Source: Pseudomonadota bacterium (GTDB lineage Bacteria > Pseudomonadota > Gammaproteobacteria > Burkholderiales > Burkholderiaceae_C). From it: 51,312 nt of DNA. This document shows, piece after piece, positions 27,534-34,931 of this stretch. The position numbers and the translations under genes are program-made. Location of the stretch: positions 1 through 51,312 of the forward strand of contig JAFECU010000206.1 of assembly GCA_018242005.1 (NCBI GenBank), read 5' to 3'. The notes under the pieces were generated by a model. The model saw nothing but the letters and a program-made list of their open reading frames with translations, was not told the DNA's origin and ran no database searches. How positions within the stretch are numbered: the stretch's first letter is position 1; every line of letters starts with the position of its first letter.

Positions 27534-28994
27534 CTACACCGACCGGCTGCGTGCCAGCGGCGGGTTCTTGGCGAAATAGCGGACGATGCCGCGCATGAGT
27601 GCATCGGCCAGCTGCTCCTGGTAGGCGGCGGTACGCAGCCTGGCCTCCTCCTCGGGGTTGCTGATGAAGGCCGTCTCGACCAGCACGCTGGGAATGTCCG
27701 GGGCCTTGAGCACGGCAAAGCCCGCCTGCTCGACGCGCGGCTTGTGCAGCCGGGCCATGCCGCCGATCTCGCCGAGCAGCACGCTGCCGAGCTTGAGGCT
27801 GTCGTTGATCTGCGCCGTGGTGCTCATGTCCAGCAGGGCGCGCTGCACATGGCGGTCCTGGTTGCCGACGTTCACGCCGCCGATCAGGTCGGCCTCGTTC
27901 TCCTTGTTGGCCAGCCAGCGCGCGGCGGAGCTGGAGGCCCCGCCCTGGCTCAGCGCGAACACGCTGGCGCCGCGTGCGTCCGGGGTGGTGAAGGCGTCGG
28001 CATGGATGGACACGAACAGGTCGGCCTGCACGCGCCGGGCCTTCTCCACACGCGTGCCCAGCGGCACGAAGTAGTCGCCGTCGCGCGTGAGAAAGGCACG
28101 CATGGGGTTGCCGCCGACCTGCGTGGCGTTGATGCGCTCACGCAACTGGTGCGCCACCTTGAGCACCACGTCCTTCTCGCGCGTGCCGCCGGGGCCTATG
28201 GCGCCCGGGTCCTCGCCGCCGTGGCCGGGGTCCAGGGCGATGATGATGAGGCGGTCCGTGGCGCGCGCCGTGGCCGGTGCGCGCGTGCGCGCCACCCCCT
28301 GTGCCGGTGCTGGCGCAGAACCGGGAGTCGGCGCGATGGCGACGGCATTGCCGGGCGGCGGCGCTGTGGCAGCGCCTGGCGTGCCCGGCTTGAGGCCGTG
28401 CTGTGCAATCAGGTCGCCCAGCGGATCGGTGGCGGGCAGGGCAGGCGCGGCCGCCGTGGTGGTCTTGGCGCCGCCGGGTGACGGGCCGGCCGATGTAGTG
28501 GCGGCTTCGTCGCGCAGGCGCTCGGCAATCAGGGCCTCCAGCGGGTCGGGTGCTGCGGCGGGGTAGAGGTCGAACACCAGCCGGTGCTGGTAGGCCGCGA
28601 CGGGCTGCAGCGTGAACACCTGGGGACGCGCGGCCTGCTTGAGGTCCACCACCAGGCGCACCACGCCCGGCGCGTTCTGGCCCACGCGGATGCCGGCGAT
28701 GTTGGGGTCGTCCGGCCGCACCTTGGCCACCAGTTCGCGCAGCGAGGGGTCGAGGTCTATGCCCTCGATGTCCACCGCCAGGCGCGGCGGCGTGGGAACA
28801 AAGGTTTGTTTGGTGACGAGCTGGCGGTCGGACTCGATGGTGACGCGCGAATACTCGGGCGCGGGCCAGACGCGCACGGCAACGATGCTGGCACCACGCG
28901 CGATCTGCTGTGCGCCCAGCAGCAGCACCAGGCTGCCGGCCTGCAGCAGCCGGCGGCGGCTGTGCTGTGGGTGGAGGGGAAGCGTGTCGCTCAT
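27534..28994 (-). CDS. amiC: N-acetylmuramoyl-L-alanine amidase (AmiC type)
   Basis: The enzyme cleaves the amide bond between N-acetylmuramic acid and the stem peptide during septum splitting in the periplasm. The 486-residue product starts with a twin-arginine-like signal (RRRLLQAGSLVLLLGAQQ), followed by an AMIN domain (about 40-140) that targets the septum, a proline/alanine/threonine-rich linker (about 170-240), and an Amidase_3 domain with DPGHGGEDPGA, the SIHADAF motif, and a final LVETAFISN glutamate. Its ATG overlaps the tsaE stop by four bases. Confidence 0.95.
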   Translation of the reverse strand: MSDTLPLHPQHSRRRLLQAGSLVLLLGAQQIARGASIVAVRVWPAPEYSRVTIESDRQLVTKQTFVPTPPRLAVDIEGIDLDPSLRELVAKVRPDDPNIAGIRVGQNAPGVVRLVVDLKQAARPQVFTLQPVAAYQHRLVFDLYPAAAPDPLEALIAERLRDEAATTSAGPSPGGAKTTTAAAPALPATDPLGDLIAQHGLKPGTPGAATAPPPGNAVAIAPTPGSAPAPAQGVARTRAPATARATDRLIIIALDPGHGGEDPGAIGPGGTREKDVVLKVAHQLRERINATQVGGNPMRAFLTRDGDYFVPLGTRVEKARRVQADLFVSIHADAFTTPDARGASVFALSQGGASSSAARWLANKENEADLIGGVNVGNQDRHVQRALLDMSTTAQINDSLKLGSVLLGEIGGMARLHKPRVEQAGFAVLKAPDIPSVLVETAFISNPEEEARLRTAAYQEQLADALMRGIVRYFAKNPPLARSRSV

Positions 28995-29452
28995 GGTGTG
29001 CCAAGTCCTTGCAGTATGGCGCCGCCCAGGGGCGTGTGCGCCTGCAGTGTCACAAGCCGGGCCAAATCATCCTCTGCTTCAATGTAAATAGCAATATCCG
29101 CTGTCGGCGCATGACGGCCTGCATTGTCAGGCCATTCGGCCAGCTTCAGGCCCGGGCCGGCAAAGATGTCGCGAAAGCCTGCATCCTCCCATTCGCGCGG
29201 ATCATGGAAGCGGTAGAAGTCGAAATGCCAGATGGCCAGGCCCCGCGCCTGGTGCGGCTCGACCACGGCGTAGGTTGGGCTCTTGATGCGCCCGGCCACG
29301 CCCAGTGCGCGCAGCAGGTGGCGCACCAGCGTGGTCTTGCCGGCGCCAAGGTCGCCACGCAGGGCGACGAAGGCGTTGGCCAGGCCGGGTTGTGCCGCCA
29401 GGCGCGCGGCGAAGCGCGCCGTGTCGTCCTCGTCCAGCCAGCGCAGCGACAT
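28991..29452 (-). CDS. tsaE: tRNA threonylcarbamoyladenosine biosynthesis ATPase TsaE
   Basis: TsaE is the ATPase that resets the TsaBD complex making t6A37 in ANN-decoding tRNAs. The 153-residue product has a Walker A loop GDLGAGKTT at about 33-41 and the downstream IKSPTYAVVEP and FDFYRF motifs of the family. It starts at the ATG 18 bp from the divergent queG start and overlaps amiC (ATGA), the same tsaE-amidase pairing known from E. coli. Confidence 0.95.
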   Translation of the reverse strand: MSLRWLDEDDTARFAARLAAQPGLANAFVALRGDLGAGKTTLVRHLLRALGVAGRIKSPTYAVVEPHQARGLAIWHFDFYRFHDPREWEDAGFRDIFAGPGLKLAEWPDNAGRHAPTADIAIYIEAEDDLARLVTLQAHTPLGGAILQGLGTP

Positions 29453-29455
29453 TTC

Positions 29456-29470
29456 TACAATCGGGGGGTG
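29456..29470 (+). promoter_or_regulatory. TACAAT -10 box next to the queG start
   Basis: TACAAT at 29456-29461 is nine bases before the queG ATG, and no Shine-Dalgarno sequence fits in between (only a G-run). Transcription starting about seven bases past the box would begin at, or within three bases of, the ATG or an in-frame GTG just before it. That suggests a leaderless or near-leaderless queG mRNA. Confidence 0.4.
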
Positions 29471-30571
29471 ATGGTCAGCAGCAGTCAACTCGTTCCTCAA
29501 ATCCAGGGCTGGGCGCGTGAGCTGGGATTCTCCCAAATCGGCGTTGCTGGCGTGGATCTGTCCAGCGCCGAACCTGGATTGATGCAATGGCTGGCCGAAG
29601 GTTTCCATGGCGAGATGCAATACATGCAGGCCCATGGCCTCAAGCGCGCGCGCCCGGCCGAGCTCGTGCCCGGCACGGTGAGCGTGATCACCGCGCGCAT
29701 GGACTACCTGCCGCGGGACACGCCGGCCGGCTGGCAGACGGTGGAGTTCGAGCGCCTTGCGCGCCCGCAGGAGGCCATCGTCTCCGTCTACGCCCGCGGG
29801 CGCGACTACCACAAGGTGCTGCGCGCGCGCCTGCAGAAGCTGAGCGACCGCATCGCCGAGGCCGTGGGGCCGTTTGGCCACCGCGTGTTCACCGACTCGG
29901 CGCCCGTATTGGAGGCGGAGCTCGCGCGCCGCAGCGGCCAGGGCTGGCGCGGCAAGCACAGCCTGGTGCTGTCGCGCGAGGCCGGCTCGATGTTCTTCCT
30001 CGGCGAGATCTACCTGGACATGCCGCTCGAGCCCACCGCGCCCGTCACGGCGCACTGCGGCAGCTGCCAGGCCTGCATGGACGTGTGCCCCACGCAGGCC
30101 ATCGTGGCGCCGCATCGCGTGGACGCGCGCCGCTGCATCTCCTACCTGACCATAGAGCACGCCGGCCCCATCCCGCTGGAGCTGCGCCCGCTCATGGGCA
30201 ACCGCATCTACGGCTGCGACGACTGCCAGCTGATCTGCCCCTGGAACAAGTTCGCCCAGGCCAGCAGCCTGCCCGACTTCGACGCGCGTTCACCCCTGGT
30301 GGGTCAGACGCTGGTGCAGCTGTTCGCCTGGGACGAGGCCACCTTCCTGCGCATGACCGAGGGCGGGCCCATACGCCGCATAGGTCACGAGCGCTGGCTG
30401 CGCAACATCGCGGTGGCCCTGGGCAATGCGCTGCGCCGCGCGACCGAAGCCGAGCAGGCCAGGCAGCTGCGCGCCGCGTTGCAGACCCGCGCCGAGCATG
30501 AAAGCGCCCTGGTGCGCGAGCATGTGGCCTGGGCGCTGGCCCAAGGGAATATGAATGAAAACGGCCTTTAG
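29471..30571 (+). CDS. queG: Epoxyqueuosine reductase
   Basis: QueG carries out the last step of queuosine synthesis, reducing epoxyqueuosine in tRNA, with cobalamin and two [4Fe-4S] clusters. The 366-residue product has the N-terminal cobalamin-binding domain, CGSCQACMDVCPTQAI for the first cluster, and CDDCQLICPWNKF for the second, followed by a HEAT-like C-terminal part. The last codons and the TAG stop lie within an AT-rich repeat (copy C), which encodes the final NENGL. It is divergent from tsaE with an 18-bp gap. Confidence 0.96.
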   Translation: MVSSSQLVPQIQGWARELGFSQIGVAGVDLSSAEPGLMQWLAEGFHGEMQYMQAHGLKRARPAELVPGTVSVITARMDYLPRDTPAGWQTVEFERLARPQEAIVSVYARGRDYHKVLRARLQKLSDRIAEAVGPFGHRVFTDSAPVLEAELARRSGQGWRGKHSLVLSREAGSMFFLGEIYLDMPLEPTAPVTAHCGSCQACMDVCPTQAIVAPHRVDARRCISYLTIEHAGPIPLELRPLMGNRIYGCDDCQLICPWNKFAQASSLPDFDARSPLVGQTLVQLFAWDEATFLRMTEGGPIRRIGHERWLRNIAVALGNALRRATEAEQARQLRAALQTRAEHESALVREHVAWALAQGNMNENGL

Positions 30572-30611
30572 CGCTTGTGTATAAAGCGTCGGACGCTATA
30601 AAACGAATAGC
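30557..30611. repeat. AT-rich palindromic element, copy C, across the queG stop
   Basis: AAAACGGCCTTTAGCGCTTG followed by a short loop, AAAGCGTC, GACGCTATAAAAC and GAATAGC matches the arrangement of the family. The AGCGCTT / AAAGCGT arms form the dyad. It begins before the queG stop codon and ends two bases before the stop of the convergent transporter gene, so it is the whole spacer between them and may act as a terminator. Confidence 0.6.
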
Positions 30612-30612
30612 A

Positions 30613-31530
30613 TCAACGCAACATGCCGAGCGCAAATGTCAGGCTGACCACGCCGAGCACGGTGGACAGCGTGACCAGCCCCGCCACATAGGCGCCGTTG
30701 TAGCCCATGCGTGCGGCCAGCACGTAGCAGCTGGAAGCGGTGGAGACGGCGCAGAAAGCCATCAGCACCGTGGTCTGCGTGGCATCGAGGCGCAGCAGAT
30801 GCGCAAACCCCCAGGCGATGAGCGGCTGCGCCAGGTGGCGTATGGCCAGCACCGACGCCGACAGCAGCTTGGAGCGCGTGAGCAGGCCGAACTGCATGCC
30901 CGCGCCGGCCGCCATCAGCCCCAGTGCCAGCGAGGCGGCGCCTATGCGGCTCACCGAGGGCTCCAGCCAGGGGGGGATGCGCAGGCCCAGCAGGTTGGTC
31001 GCCAGGCCCGTGGCCGTGGCGATGATCAGCGGATTGCGCAGCAGCTCGCGCACGAAACCACGCTGCCCGCCGCGCGCCATGGGCCACACGGCCGCCACGT
31101 TGAGCAGCGGCACGCACACGCCTATGAGCACGGCCACCATCAGCAGGCCCTGGGCGCCCGCCAGACGTTCGGCCAGGGCCAGCACGATGAAGGAGTTGAA
31201 GCGGAATGCCACCTGGGCCGCGGCCGCATGATCGCGCCGGTCTATATGCCGGCCCAGCCAGGGCAGGTGCGGCAGGCTGTAGGCCAGGGCCACGCCGCAC
31301 AGGCCGGTGCCCACGCCGGCGGCGATCAGGCCGGCCGCCTCGCCCACGTTGATGGGACTCTTGACGATGGACTGGAACAGCAGCACCGGAAAGAGCAGGT
31401 AGTACACCAGGCTCTCCACCGGCTGCCAGACGCTGCGGTTCAGGGGCGTGTAGCGGCAGATCAGGTAGCCGCAAAGGATCAGGGAAAAGTCGGGAAAAAG
31501 CAGCTGCGCGTAGTTCACGGCGCGCAGCAT
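30613..31530 (-). CDS. AEC-family (auxin efflux carrier-type) permease
   Basis: This 305-residue inner-membrane protein has about ten hydrophobic segments. It resembles bacterial AEC (Mem_trans) permeases, with the N-terminal LLFPDFSLILCGYLI segment, the polar LATNLLGLRIPPWL stretch in the middle, and the STASSCYVLAARMG motif near the end. Bacterial members export or exchange organic acids such as malate or malonate; the substrate here is unknown. The ATG is 102 bp from the divergent xerD start. Confidence 0.85.
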   Translation of the reverse strand: MLRAVNYAQLLFPDFSLILCGYLICRYTPLNRSVWQPVESLVYYLLFPVLLFQSIVKSPINVGEAAGLIAAGVGTGLCGVALAYSLPHLPWLGRHIDRRDHAAAAQVAFRFNSFIVLALAERLAGAQGLLMVAVLIGVCVPLLNVAAVWPMARGGQRGFVRELLRNPLIIATATGLATNLLGLRIPPWLEPSVSRIGAASLALGLMAAGAGMQFGLLTRSKLLSASVLAIRHLAQPLIAWGFAHLLRLDATQTTVLMAFCAVSTASSCYVLAARMGYNGAYVAGLVTLSTVLGVVSLTFALGMLR

Positions 31531-31602
31531 AACGCGGCACCAGGCAGGCCATGAGGGTGCGACTGCGATGAGTGGAACGTCCTTTGGCGTGACGAACCCT
31601 TG

Positions 31603-31608
31603 CACAAT
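31603..31608 (+). promoter_or_regulatory. -10-like CACAAT before xerD
   Basis: CACAAT lies 24 bases before the xerD ATG in the short gap to the divergent transporter, with a TTTTTTT-containing leader of about 18 bases following the expected start point. No clear -35 is visible. Confidence 0.35.
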
Positions 31609-31632
31609 CGGGCAACAACCATTTTTTTGAGC

Positions 31633-32532
31633 ATGCTGCCCGAAAGCCAGAACGCCATCGACCTGTTTTTGGACGCCCTGTGGCTCGAAGATGGCCTGTC
31701 GCGAAACACGCTGGCGGCCTACCGGCGTGACCTCACGCTGTACGCGCAATGGCTGGGCAAACAGGCTCCGTCGCTGGCCCTGGACGCAACGGCCGAGCAC
31801 CATCTGCAGGGCTACTTCGCCGCGCGCCATGCCGAGACGCGCGCCACCACGGCCAACCGGCGCCTCACCGTGCTGCGCCGCTACTTCCACTGGGCACTGC
31901 GCGAGCGGCGCGTCACCCAAGACCCGACGGTGCGCCTGCTGGCCGCACGCCAGCCGCTGCGTGTGCCGGGCACGCTGACGCAGGCCCAGGTCGAGGCGCT
32001 GCTGCACGCCCCGGACACGGCCACGCCGCTGGGCCTGCGCGACCGCGCCATGCTGGAGCTGATGTACGCCAGCGGCCTGCGCGTGAGCGAGCTGGTCACG
32101 CTCAAGACGTTCCAGCTGGGCCTGTCCGACGGCGTTCTGCGCGTGATGGGCAAGGGCGGCAAGGAGCGGCTCGTGCCGTTTGGCGAGGAGGCGCGGCGCT
32201 GGCTGGAGCGCTACCTGGCCGAGGGCCGTGGCGTCATCCTGGCGGGACAGCAGACCGACGACCTGTTCGTCACCCAGCGCGGAGCCGCCATGTCGCGCGT
32301 CATGTTCTGGATCATCGTCAAGAGATGCGCACAACTCGCCGGCATCACCGCGCCGCTGTCGCCGCACACGCTGCGCCATGCGTTTGCCACGCATCTGCTC
32401 AACCATGGGGCCGATCTGCGCGTGGTGCAGCTTCTGCTGGGCCATGCCGACATTTCCACCACCACCATCTATACCCATGTGGCGCGCGAGCGCCTGAAGC
32501 TGCTGCATGCACAGCATCACCCGCGCGGGTAG
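31633..32532 (+). CDS. xerD: Site-specific tyrosine recombinase XerD
   Basis: XerD works with XerC at the dif site to resolve chromosome dimers at division, under FtsK control. The 299-residue protein has an N-terminal SAM-like core-binding domain (about 8-92) and a catalytic domain with the full set R150, K174, H245, R248, H271 and the nucleophile Y280. Length and the LGHADISTT signature favour XerD over XerC or an integrase. The neighbourhood has no other mobile-element genes. An upstream in-frame ATG at 31600 is possible but the homologous part begins at MLPESQ. Confidence 0.9.
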   Translation: MLPESQNAIDLFLDALWLEDGLSRNTLAAYRRDLTLYAQWLGKQAPSLALDATAEHHLQGYFAARHAETRATTANRRLTVLRRYFHWALRERRVTQDPTVRLLAARQPLRVPGTLTQAQVEALLHAPDTATPLGLRDRAMLELMYASGLRVSELVTLKTFQLGLSDGVLRVMGKGGKERLVPFGEEARRWLERYLAEGRGVILAGQQTDDLFVTQRGAAMSRVMFWIIVKRCAQLAGITAPLSPHTLRHAFATHLLNHGADLRVVQLLLGHADISTTTIYTHVARERLKLLHAQHHPRG

Positions 32533-32564
32533 CATCGCCGCTTTGCCCGAGGGATGCTTCTTCC

Positions 32565-33545
32565 ATGCCTGAATTTTCCAGACGCCTGGCGCTGGTCTAT
32601 GCCGCCGCCTGCGCCGCGGCCCCTTTGTCCGCGTCTGCCCAGCCCGATTGGCCGGCCCGACCCATACGCATCATCGTCGCCTACCCCGCCGGCGGCGTCA
32701 GCGACGTGGTGGCGCGTGCACTGGGCGAGAAGCTGGCGCAGCGCCTGGGAACGCCCGTGGTGGTGGACAACAAGGCCGGCGCCGGCGGCACCATAGGCAT
32801 GGATGCGGTGGCCAAGGCTGCGCCCGATGGCTACACGCTGGGCTTCTCTGCCATCAGTCCGCTGGTGCTCAATCCGCACCTGGGCAAGCCGCCGTTCGAT
32901 CCCGAGCATGACATCGCGCCGGTGGCCAGCGTGATGTATTCGCCCGTGCTGCTGCTGGGCACGCCAGCCCTGAAGGCGCGGGACTTTCCCGGCCTGATCG
33001 CCGATGCCAAGGCGCATCCCGGCCAGGTACGCTGGGCCACCTCGGGTCTGGCGTCGCTTGGTCACCTCATGCTGGAGCACATCATTCAGGGCACGGGCGT
33101 GCAGATCACGCATGTGCCCTATAAGGGCGGCGGCCAGCAGCTCAATGATGCGCTCTCCGGTCAGTTTGAGGTGCTGTCCACCAACGCCGGGCCGGCCGTG
33201 ATGCAGCATATCAAGGCCGGCAAGCTGCACCCGCTGGCCGTGGGCGCGCCCAGGCGCCTGCAGGCGCTGCCCAATGTGCCCACGCTTCAGGAGCTGAAAC
33301 TGCCTGCGGCCAACCTCGACTCGGTGTTCGGCATCTTTGCTCCGGCCGCCATGCCCGCGCCCATCCTGGAGCGCCTGAATGCCGAGATCAACGCCGCCCT
33401 GGCGCAACCCGACCTCAGGGCGCGCATGGAGGCCTCGGACAATGTGCCTACGGGCGGCACGGCGGCGCAGTTCAGGCGGCAGATCGCCGCCGAATCGGAG
33501 AGCAACGCACGCATCATCCGCGCGGCGAACATACGGCTCAACTGA
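32565..33545 (+). CDS. Bug/TctC-family tripartite tricarboxylate-type binding protein
   Basis: This 326-residue periplasmic protein has a signal peptide ending near ASAQ (about residue 26). The mature part starts DWPARPIRIIVAYPAGGVSD, the family signature, and contains HVPYKGGGQQLNDALSGQ. Bug proteins bind small carboxylated or aromatic compounds and are greatly expanded in Burkholderiales, often as orphans. No TctA or TctB gene is nearby, so this is an orphan receptor. It is 32 bp after xerD. Confidence 0.92.
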   Translation: MPEFSRRLALVYAAACAAAPLSASAQPDWPARPIRIIVAYPAGGVSDVVARALGEKLAQRLGTPVVVDNKAGAGGTIGMDAVAKAAPDGYTLGFSAISPLVLNPHLGKPPFDPEHDIAPVASVMYSPVLLLGTPALKARDFPGLIADAKAHPGQVRWATSGLASLGHLMLEHIIQGTGVQITHVPYKGGGQQLNDALSGQFEVLSTNAGPAVMQHIKAGKLHPLAVGAPRRLQALPNVPTLQELKLPAANLDSVFGIFAPAAMPAPILERLNAEINAALAQPDLRARMEASDNVPTGGTAAQFRRQIAAESESNARIIRAANIRLN

Positions 33546-33550
33546 AGCCG

Positions 33551-33585
33551 GCGTTGGGCGTGAACCCGCGCGACACGCTCAACGC
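33551..33585. terminator. Hairpin between convergent genes
   Basis: GCGTTGGGCGTG (33551-33562) pairs with CACGCTCAACGC (33574-33585), a 12-bp stem with one G-U pair and an 11-base loop. It lies just after the Bug gene stop and before the convergent EAL-HDOD gene. There is no long T-run, but AAAAC follows on the plus strand. Sequence similarity to the hairpin at 39501-39555 is noticeable. Confidence 0.5.
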
Positions 33586-33618
33586 AAAACGCGCGACCGA
33601 ATGGGGGGAGGTGCGCCC

Positions 33619-34902
33619 CTATGCCTCGGCGCCCACGCTTTCGGCCCAGGCCAGGGCCTGCAGGTGGGCCATGTTCACCTGGCGGTTGGACAGGTGCAGC
33701 GCCTCGGCCGTGCGGGCAAAGGCCTCGTCGTCACCACTCTCGCAGGCGCGGGCGAGCTCCAGGAAGGGCGCGAACACGCCCTGGTTGCGCAGCAGCGCGT
33801 CCAGCACGGGCTCGGGCAGGGCTACGCTGGCCAGCGCGCGATCCAGGGGCATGCCCAGCATGACGTCCAGCAGCGAGAACACGCCCACCACGAAGGCGTT
33901 GTCGCACTCCTCGGGTGGCAGCAGCTCGGCGGCCAGCAGCTCCGTGAGGCGGCCGCGCACCACGGCGGTCTGGCCCACGGCCGGTGGTGCGCCGTCCTTG
34001 CGCGAGGTCGTCAGCAGCAGTGCCGCCCAGCGGAACAGTTTCTTGAGCCCGAGGATCATCACCGCATGGCGAAACGACGTGACCTCGCACGACAGGCCAA
34101 AACCCGAGGAATTGATGAAGCGCAGCAGGTTGAAGGACAGCGTGGGGTCCTTCTTGAGCAGGTCTTCAATCTCGTCCGTGCTGGCCTGCTGGCGCACCAG
34201 GTTGATGAGCTGGATGATGGTGGCCTGCGACGGGCGTATGGTCTGGGCCTTGACCAGTGTTGGACGGGCGAACCAGTAGCCCTGAAACAGCTTGACGCCC
34301 AGGGCCGCCATGCGCTCGTATTGCTCGGCCGTCTCCACCTTCTCGGCGACCAGGGTGGCCTTGGTGTTGGCGCGGGCAAACTTCACCAGGGGCTCGGCGA
34401 GTTCGGGCTTGAAGGCCTGCATGTCCAGCTTGATGAACGCGGCCAGCGGCAGCCAGCCGGCATAGCTGCGGCGCAGCACATCCTGGCTGAAGGCGATGCG
34501 AAAGCCGCGCGCGTGCAGCGACTGCAGCGTGGGCAGCACCTGCGCGATCTGCTCGGGCGTGGCGTTGGCCGCCAGCGTGGGCACCTCCAGCACCACCTTT
34601 TCGGGGTGGATCAGCTCCAGATGGCCGCCGGCCAGGCTTTCATGCGTGCAATTGACGAAGACGGTCTTCTGCCCCACCAGGGCCTCGGAGCCGGCATAGG
34701 ACAGGGCGTTGAACAGCAGTGCCGCATCGCTGGCCGCGGTGTGGGAGTTGGCGGCCGTGTTGCGGTCGAACAGTTCGTAGCCGTAGACGGCGCGCTGCTC
34801 GTCCAGGATGGCCTGGCGTGCAATGACGACGAGATTTTCTGCGTCTTCGGCCCCTGGTTGTGGCGCTGTGGCGGGGGGGGGGAAATCTGCGGTGCTGGAC
34901 AT
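33619..34902 (-). CDS. EAL-HDOD signal-transduction protein (second of a tandem pair)
   Basis: This 427-residue protein has an N-terminal modified EAL domain (about 28-220) and a C-terminal HDOD domain (about 225-400), the YuxH/CdgJ-like arrangement. The EAL motif is replaced by YELFDR and the DDFGTG loop is not recognisable, while IKLDM and AEKVET remain, so c-di-GMP hydrolysis is unlikely. HDOD has lost the HD phosphohydrolase residues. Known relatives affect motility, biofilm or type IV pili. It begins 29 bp after its paralog and was probably made by tandem duplication. Confidence 0.85.
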   Translation of the reverse strand: MSSTADFPPPATAPQPGAEDAENLVVIARQAILDEQRAVYGYELFDRNTAANSHTAASDAALLFNALSYAGSEALVGQKTVFVNCTHESLAGGHLELIHPEKVVLEVPTLAANATPEQIAQVLPTLQSLHARGFRIAFSQDVLRRSYAGWLPLAAFIKLDMQAFKPELAEPLVKFARANTKATLVAEKVETAEQYERMAALGVKLFQGYWFARPTLVKAQTIRPSQATIIQLINLVRQQASTDEIEDLLKKDPTLSFNLLRFINSSGFGLSCEVTSFRHAVMILGLKKLFRWAALLLTTSRKDGAPPAVGQTAVVRGRLTELLAAELLPPEECDNAFVVGVFSLLDVMLGMPLDRALASVALPEPVLDALLRNQGVFAPFLELARACESGDDEAFARTAEALHLSNRQVNMAHLQALAWAESVGAEA

Positions 34903-34931
34903 GGGTGGAATGCGTGATGTTCTGCAATAAA

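Noticed and set aside
29060-29112. AT-rich patch in tsaE as another copy of the palindromic element
   Set aside because: It has ATAGCAATATC-like pieces but no dyad and no TCAAAA end; similarity is too weak.
31633-32532. Tyrosine recombinase as sign of an integrated element
   Set aside because: Length and signature are those of XerD, and there are no neighbouring integration sites, direct repeats or cargo genes.
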